Part shown: positions 14,887 through 17,821 of the stretch, one piece after another
Layout of the letters: each line of letters begins with the position of its first letter
Numbering within the stretch: position 1 is the first letter of the stretch
NCBI GenBank assembly: GCA_902485915.1
Contig: CABTMH010000009.1
Span: 1-17,821, forward strand
DNA from: an uncultured Oribacterium sp.
Lineage (GTDB): Bacteria > Bacillota > Clostridia > Lachnospirales > Lachnospiraceae
Direction: 5' to 3'
Length of the DNA: 17,821 nucleotides
Notes under the pieces: generated by a model
Told to the model about the DNA's origin: nothing
Databases searched by the model: none
The model's input: only the letters and a program-made list of their open reading frames with translations
Made by a program: the position numbers and the translations under genes

Positions 14887-14915
14887 TTGCAAAAGCGTGT
14901 ACACTCACTTATAAT
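14887..14915 (+). promoter_or_regulatory. Sigma-A-type promoter of murA with a palindrome over the -35
   Basis: The -35 TTGCAA (14887-14892) and the consensus -10 TATAAT (14910-14915) are 17 bp apart, in an AT-rich stretch. The inverted repeat acgctt/aagcgt (14883-14888 and 14893-14898) covers the -35 and could be an operator. The start of transcription would be near 14922, with a leader of about 62 nt. Confidence 0.8.
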
Positions 14916-14983
14916 TTATAAGATTTAACAGTCTGAATAATGCGGTTCTTATGCTCTGCGCATAGAGAGCTTACAGGAGATAT

Positions 14984-16279
14984 ATGGAACAGTTTATCAT
15001 GAAAGGTGGCACCCCACTTCACGGCGAGGTCGTGATCGGCGGGGCGAAGAATGCCGCACTGGGCATCATCGCCGGCGCACTTTTAACAGATGAAGATGTG
15101 ATTATAGAGAATCTGCCGGACGTACGTGACATCAACGTCATGCTCGAGGCACTGAAGGAGATCGGCGCTGTCGTCGAGCGTATCGATCGCCATACCGCGA
15201 AGATCAGCGCCGCAGGCGTGACGAGCGTATCCATCGACGATGAGTACATCCGGAAGATCCGGGCATCCTACTACTTTATCGGCGCCCTGCTGGGCAAGCA
15301 TCACAGGGCGGATGTTCCGCTTCCTGGCGGCTGTGCCATCGGTTCCCGTCCGATCGACCAGCACATCAAGGGCTTCCGGGCCCTCGGTGCGAAGGTGGAG
15401 ATCCGGAACGGCTGTGTACAGGCCGACGCCTCCGAAGGACTTCACTCCTCCCACATCTACCTCGACGTCGTATCCGTCGGCGCGACCATCAACATCATGC
15501 TGGCCGCCGTCCTCGCAGAGGGCAGAACCATCATCGAGAACGTGGCGAAGGAGCCGCACATCGTCGATGTCGCGAACTTCCTGAACTCGATGGGTGCCAA
15601 CATCAAGGGCGCCGGTACCGATACGATCCGCATCCGTGGCGTCCGTCGCCTGCATGGCACGACCTACGCCGTCATCCCGGACCAGATCGAGGCAGGCACC
15701 TTCATGTGTGCCGCCGCCGCGACCCGTGGTGACATCCTGATTAAGAACGTCATCCCGAAGCATCTCGAGTCGATCACCGCGAAGCTGCTCGAGATGGGCA
15801 ACACCGTCTATGAGTACGATGAGGCCGTACGCGTTGTGGGCGCGCCGGTACAGCATCCGACCGACGTGAAGACCCTTCCGTACCCGGGCTTCCCGACCGA
15901 CATGCAGCCGCAGATGTCCGTCACCCTGGCCCTCGCCGATGGCACTTCGGTCGTCACCGAATCCATCTTCGAGAATCGTTTCAAGTATGTCGATGAGCTC
16001 GCGCGTATGGGCTCGAACATTAAGGTGGAGGGGAACGTCTCCGTCATCGATGGTGTGAAGCGCTTTACGGGTGCCAGTGTCAATGCACTCGACCTCCGCG
16101 CAGGTGCCGCCCTCGTCATCGCCGGCCTCGCCGCAGAAGGCATCACGACGGTCCGCGACATCGTCTACATCCAGCGTGGCTATGAGCACTTCGAGCAGAA
16201 GCTGCAGGCCCTCGGCGCACAGATCGAGCTGGTGGACAGTGAGCGCGAGGCACAGAAGTTCCGACTGAAGATCAGCTGA
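14984..16279 (+). CDS. murA: UDP-N-acetylglucosamine 1-carboxyvinyltransferase
   Basis: MurA transfers enolpyruvate from phosphoenolpyruvate to UDP-GlcNAc, the first committed step of peptidoglycan synthesis, in the cytoplasm; it is the target of fosfomycin. The 431-residue product has the usual length. It shows GGAKNA with K22 and N23, PGGCAIGSRPIDQH with catalytic-loop Cys117 (so not the fosfomycin-resistant Asp variant) and DLRAGAALVIAGLAAEG near the C-terminus. The ATG at 14984 follows aggag (14975-14979) by 4 nt. Many Firmicutes carry two MurA paralogues; which one this is cannot be told here. It appears to be a single-gene unit with its own promoter and terminator. Confidence 0.96.
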   Translation: MEQFIMKGGTPLHGEVVIGGAKNAALGIIAGALLTDEDVIIENLPDVRDINVMLEALKEIGAVVERIDRHTAKISAAGVTSVSIDDEYIRKIRASYYFIGALLGKHHRADVPLPGGCAIGSRPIDQHIKGFRALGAKVEIRNGCVQADASEGLHSSHIYLDVVSVGATINIMLAAVLAEGRTIIENVAKEPHIVDVANFLNSMGANIKGAGTDTIRIRGVRRLHGTTYAVIPDQIEAGTFMCAAAATRGDILIKNVIPKHLESITAKLLEMGNTVYEYDEAVRVVGAPVQHPTDVKTLPYPGFPTDMQPQMSVTLALADGTSVVTESIFENRFKYVDELARMGSNIKVEGNVSVIDGVKRFTGASVNALDLRAGAALVIAGLAAEGITTVRDIVYIQRGYEHFEQKLQALGAQIELVDSEREAQKFRLKIS

Positions 16280-16379
16280 TGCAGAAAGAGATAAATGATA
16301 CAGCTTGTGTAAGATAGAAACGGTTTTCAGTATGGTCTGAAGTAACATCGCCGTGCAGGCGACACAGCTTGTTATACGG

Positions 16380-16417
16380 AAAGACAGTGTTGAGCCCAGG
16401 ATTCGACACTGTCTTTT
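16380..16417 (+). terminator. Rho-independent terminator downstream of murA
   Basis: A 14-bp stem (16380-16393 with 16403-16416, one G-U pair) is closed by a 9-nt loop and runs directly into tttt and gtagattt. It lies about 100 nt after the murA stop and before the permease gene. The A-rich left arm may let it work in both directions. Confidence 0.85.
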
Positions 16418-16510
16418 GTAGATTTATGGAGATGCTTCGACATGTTCCGGCGGTGCGCGTCGGTACGCCGGGCGTGGGACGGAGCTGTGCATTATGAAGG
16501 AGAATCGATT

Positions 16511-17791
16511 ATGGATCTGAGAGCCATCGCTTTTATTCTGTTCATTTTGATGTATGTGATTATGATCGCGAAGCCGAACTGGAAGATCTACGCGATCTGG
16601 GGCGTCGCCATCGTCTTCATGCTGGTCGGGATCCTCCAGCCGAATCCGCTGTACATCCTGTCGGTCATCAACTGGAACGTCCTCATGATGATCGGCGGCA
16701 CGATGCTCGTCGTCTGGTTCTTCATCGAATCGAAGATGCCGAATCTGCTGGCGGATATCATCCTCGATAAGTGTGCGAACGTCATGTGGGTCATCATCCT
16801 CATGTCTCTGTTTTCCGGTGCGGTGTCGGCGTTTATCGATAACGTCGCGACCGTCCTCATGATCGCACCGGTGGCACTTGCGGTATGTAAGAAACTGGAT
16901 ATCTCGCCGGTATCGATGATTCTGTCCATCGCGGTTTCCTCGAATCTGCAGGGGGCGGCGACGCTCGTCGGCGATACGACCTCCATCATGCTCGGTGACT
17001 ATGCGAACATGAACTTCATGGAGTTCTTCTGGATGCATGGCCGTCCGGGTATTTTCTGGTCGGTCGAGCTCGGTGCACTGATGACGGTGCCGGTGATGGT
17101 TTTTCTCTTCCATACGTATCGGCAGCCGGTGGAGGCCAGCGAGAAGACCGTGGTGACGGATTATTTCCCGACGATCGCCCTGTGTGGGATCGTCGTCGCG
17201 CTCATCGTCGCTTCCTTCATCCCGGATACGCCGGATTTGATCAACGGCATCATCTGTATGACGATCGCGGCGATCTGCATGATCTATGACTATGCGCGGC
17301 ATCGGAGCCACCTAAATCTCAAGCACGCGATCGCATCGGTGGATGCGGATACGCTGCTGATCCTCGCGGGGCTGTTCATCGTGATCCGTGGCATCACGGA
17401 TGTCGGGCTCATCGATGCGGCAGCGGACCTGATCGTACGTGCGGGTGGCAGCAACATCTTCATGCTCTATACGATCATCGTATGGGGCTCGGTGCTGTTC
17501 TCTGCGTTTATCGATAACATCCCGTATGTGGCGACGATGCTGCCGATCATCACGGGCATCTGTCAGCTGCTCGGGATCGAGCCGTATCTTCTGTACTTCG
17601 GACTGCTGACCGGTGCGACGCTCGGCGGCAACATCACGCCGATCGGTGCGAGTGCGAACATCACGGCGGTCGGCATGCTGAAGGCCGGTGGCTATGAGGT
17701 ATCGTTCGGCGATTTCATGAAGATCGGACTGCCGTTTACGCTGGCGGCGGTGCTCACCGGGTATGCGTTTATCTGGGTGTTCTGGGCGTGA
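16511..17791 (+). CDS. Ion transporter superfamily permease (ArsB/NhaD or SLC13-like)
   Basis: The product is a 426-residue, highly hydrophobic permease with about 11-12 membrane segments. Two halves carry matching motifs, as in the ion transporter superfamily: SAFIDNVATVLMIAPVALAV (D110, N111) followed by GAATLVGDTTSIML, and SAFIDNIPYVATMLPIITG (D335, N336) followed by GGNITPIGASANITAVGMLKAGG. These are typical of ArsB/NhaD and SLC13-type carriers. Substrate (sodium/proton exchange, an anion such as arsenite, or a dicarboxylate) cannot be settled; no arsenic genes are nearby. The ATG at 16511 has aaggag (16497-16502) 8 nt upstream; an in-frame ATG at 16442 would add 23 polar residues and has no such site. 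I see no clear promoter between the murA terminator and this gene. Confidence 0.87.
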   Translation: MDLRAIAFILFILMYVIMIAKPNWKIYAIWGVAIVFMLVGILQPNPLYILSVINWNVLMMIGGTMLVVWFFIESKMPNLLADIILDKCANVMWVIILMSLFSGAVSAFIDNVATVLMIAPVALAVCKKLDISPVSMILSIAVSSNLQGAATLVGDTTSIMLGDYANMNFMEFFWMHGRPGIFWSVELGALMTVPVMVFLFHTYRQPVEASEKTVVTDYFPTIALCGIVVALIVASFIPDTPDLINGIICMTIAAICMIYDYARHRSHLNLKHAIASVDADTLLILAGLFIVIRGITDVGLIDAAADLIVRAGGSNIFMLYTIIVWGSVLFSAFIDNIPYVATMLPIITGICQLLGIEPYLLYFGLLTGATLGGNITPIGASANITAVGMLKAGGYEVSFGDFMKIGLPFTLAAVLTGYAFIWVFWA

Positions 17792-17821
17792 CTGGATGAA
17801 GATGGAGAGGGAGACGGGGGG

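Noticed and set aside
15083..16348. Open frame of 421 codons on the minus strand opposite murA
   Set aside because: The plus strand encodes a complete MurA; the antisense product is His/Asp/Leu-rich with no recognisable domain. Similar antisense frames at 3648-4595, 5070-5885 and 16424-17311 were rejected for the same reason.
16300..16372. Direct repeat acagcttgt (16300-16308 and 16364-16372) after murA
   Set aside because: Nine bases repeated once in an AT-rich gap is within chance expectation, and it has no symmetry or link to a promoter.

Overview
The window is GC-rich bacterial DNA, apart from its first 19 bases, which match the end of a sequencing adapter. It looks like a Bacillota genome of the class Clostridia, probably a GC-rich Lachnospiraceae-type anaerobe. 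This rests on gene content (MBOAT/DHHW acylation pair, TraX-family membrane protein, MetRS with a C-terminal tRNA-binding domain, small SRP RNA lacking an Alu domain), purine-rich Shine-Dalgarno sites and sigma-A-type promoters. The genus cannot be fixed from the sequence alone. All protein genes called here lie on the plus strand; the only convincing minus-strand gene is the SRP RNA.

Layout: (1) 52-5813 holds a secreted GHL10-type glycoside hydrolase-like protein, a UvrD/PcrA-type helicase and methionyl-tRNA synthetase (metG). (2) 5871-7729 holds a TraX-family membrane protein, a compact palindromic element and an enlarged TatD-type metal hydrolase. metG and tatD are neighbours in many Firmicutes; here traX and the palindromic element lie between them. 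(3) 7766-11009 is a complete TRAP transporter operon in the order dctP-dctM-dctQ, with two operator-like palindromes upstream and a strong terminator. (4) 11074-11252 holds the SRP RNA gene (minus strand) and, divergently, the promoter of an envelope-acylation pair: an MBOAT acyltransferase and a DHHW-family partner (11275-14789). (5) 14887-17791 holds murA with its own promoter and terminator, then an ion-transporter-superfamily (ArsB/NhaD-like) permease.

How the genes fit together: most are housekeeping or envelope functions in separate short transcription units. The TRAP operon should take up an organic acid and looks repressor-controlled. The MBOAT and DHHW proteins probably modify an extracellular glycan with acyl groups, next to murA, the first committed step of peptidoglycan synthesis. 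The accessory interest lies between genes: a long perfect hairpin at 1322-1392, a dispersed intergenic element in two clear copies (3566-3603 and 14791-14849) that shares a block with that hairpin, the palindromic element at 6644-6730, and a triple repeat at 13174-13311. I see no CRISPR array, prophage, transposase or defence system, and no clear novel multi-gene system. The strongest unexplained signals are these intergenic elements and the twin operators 42 bp apart in front of the TRAP operon.
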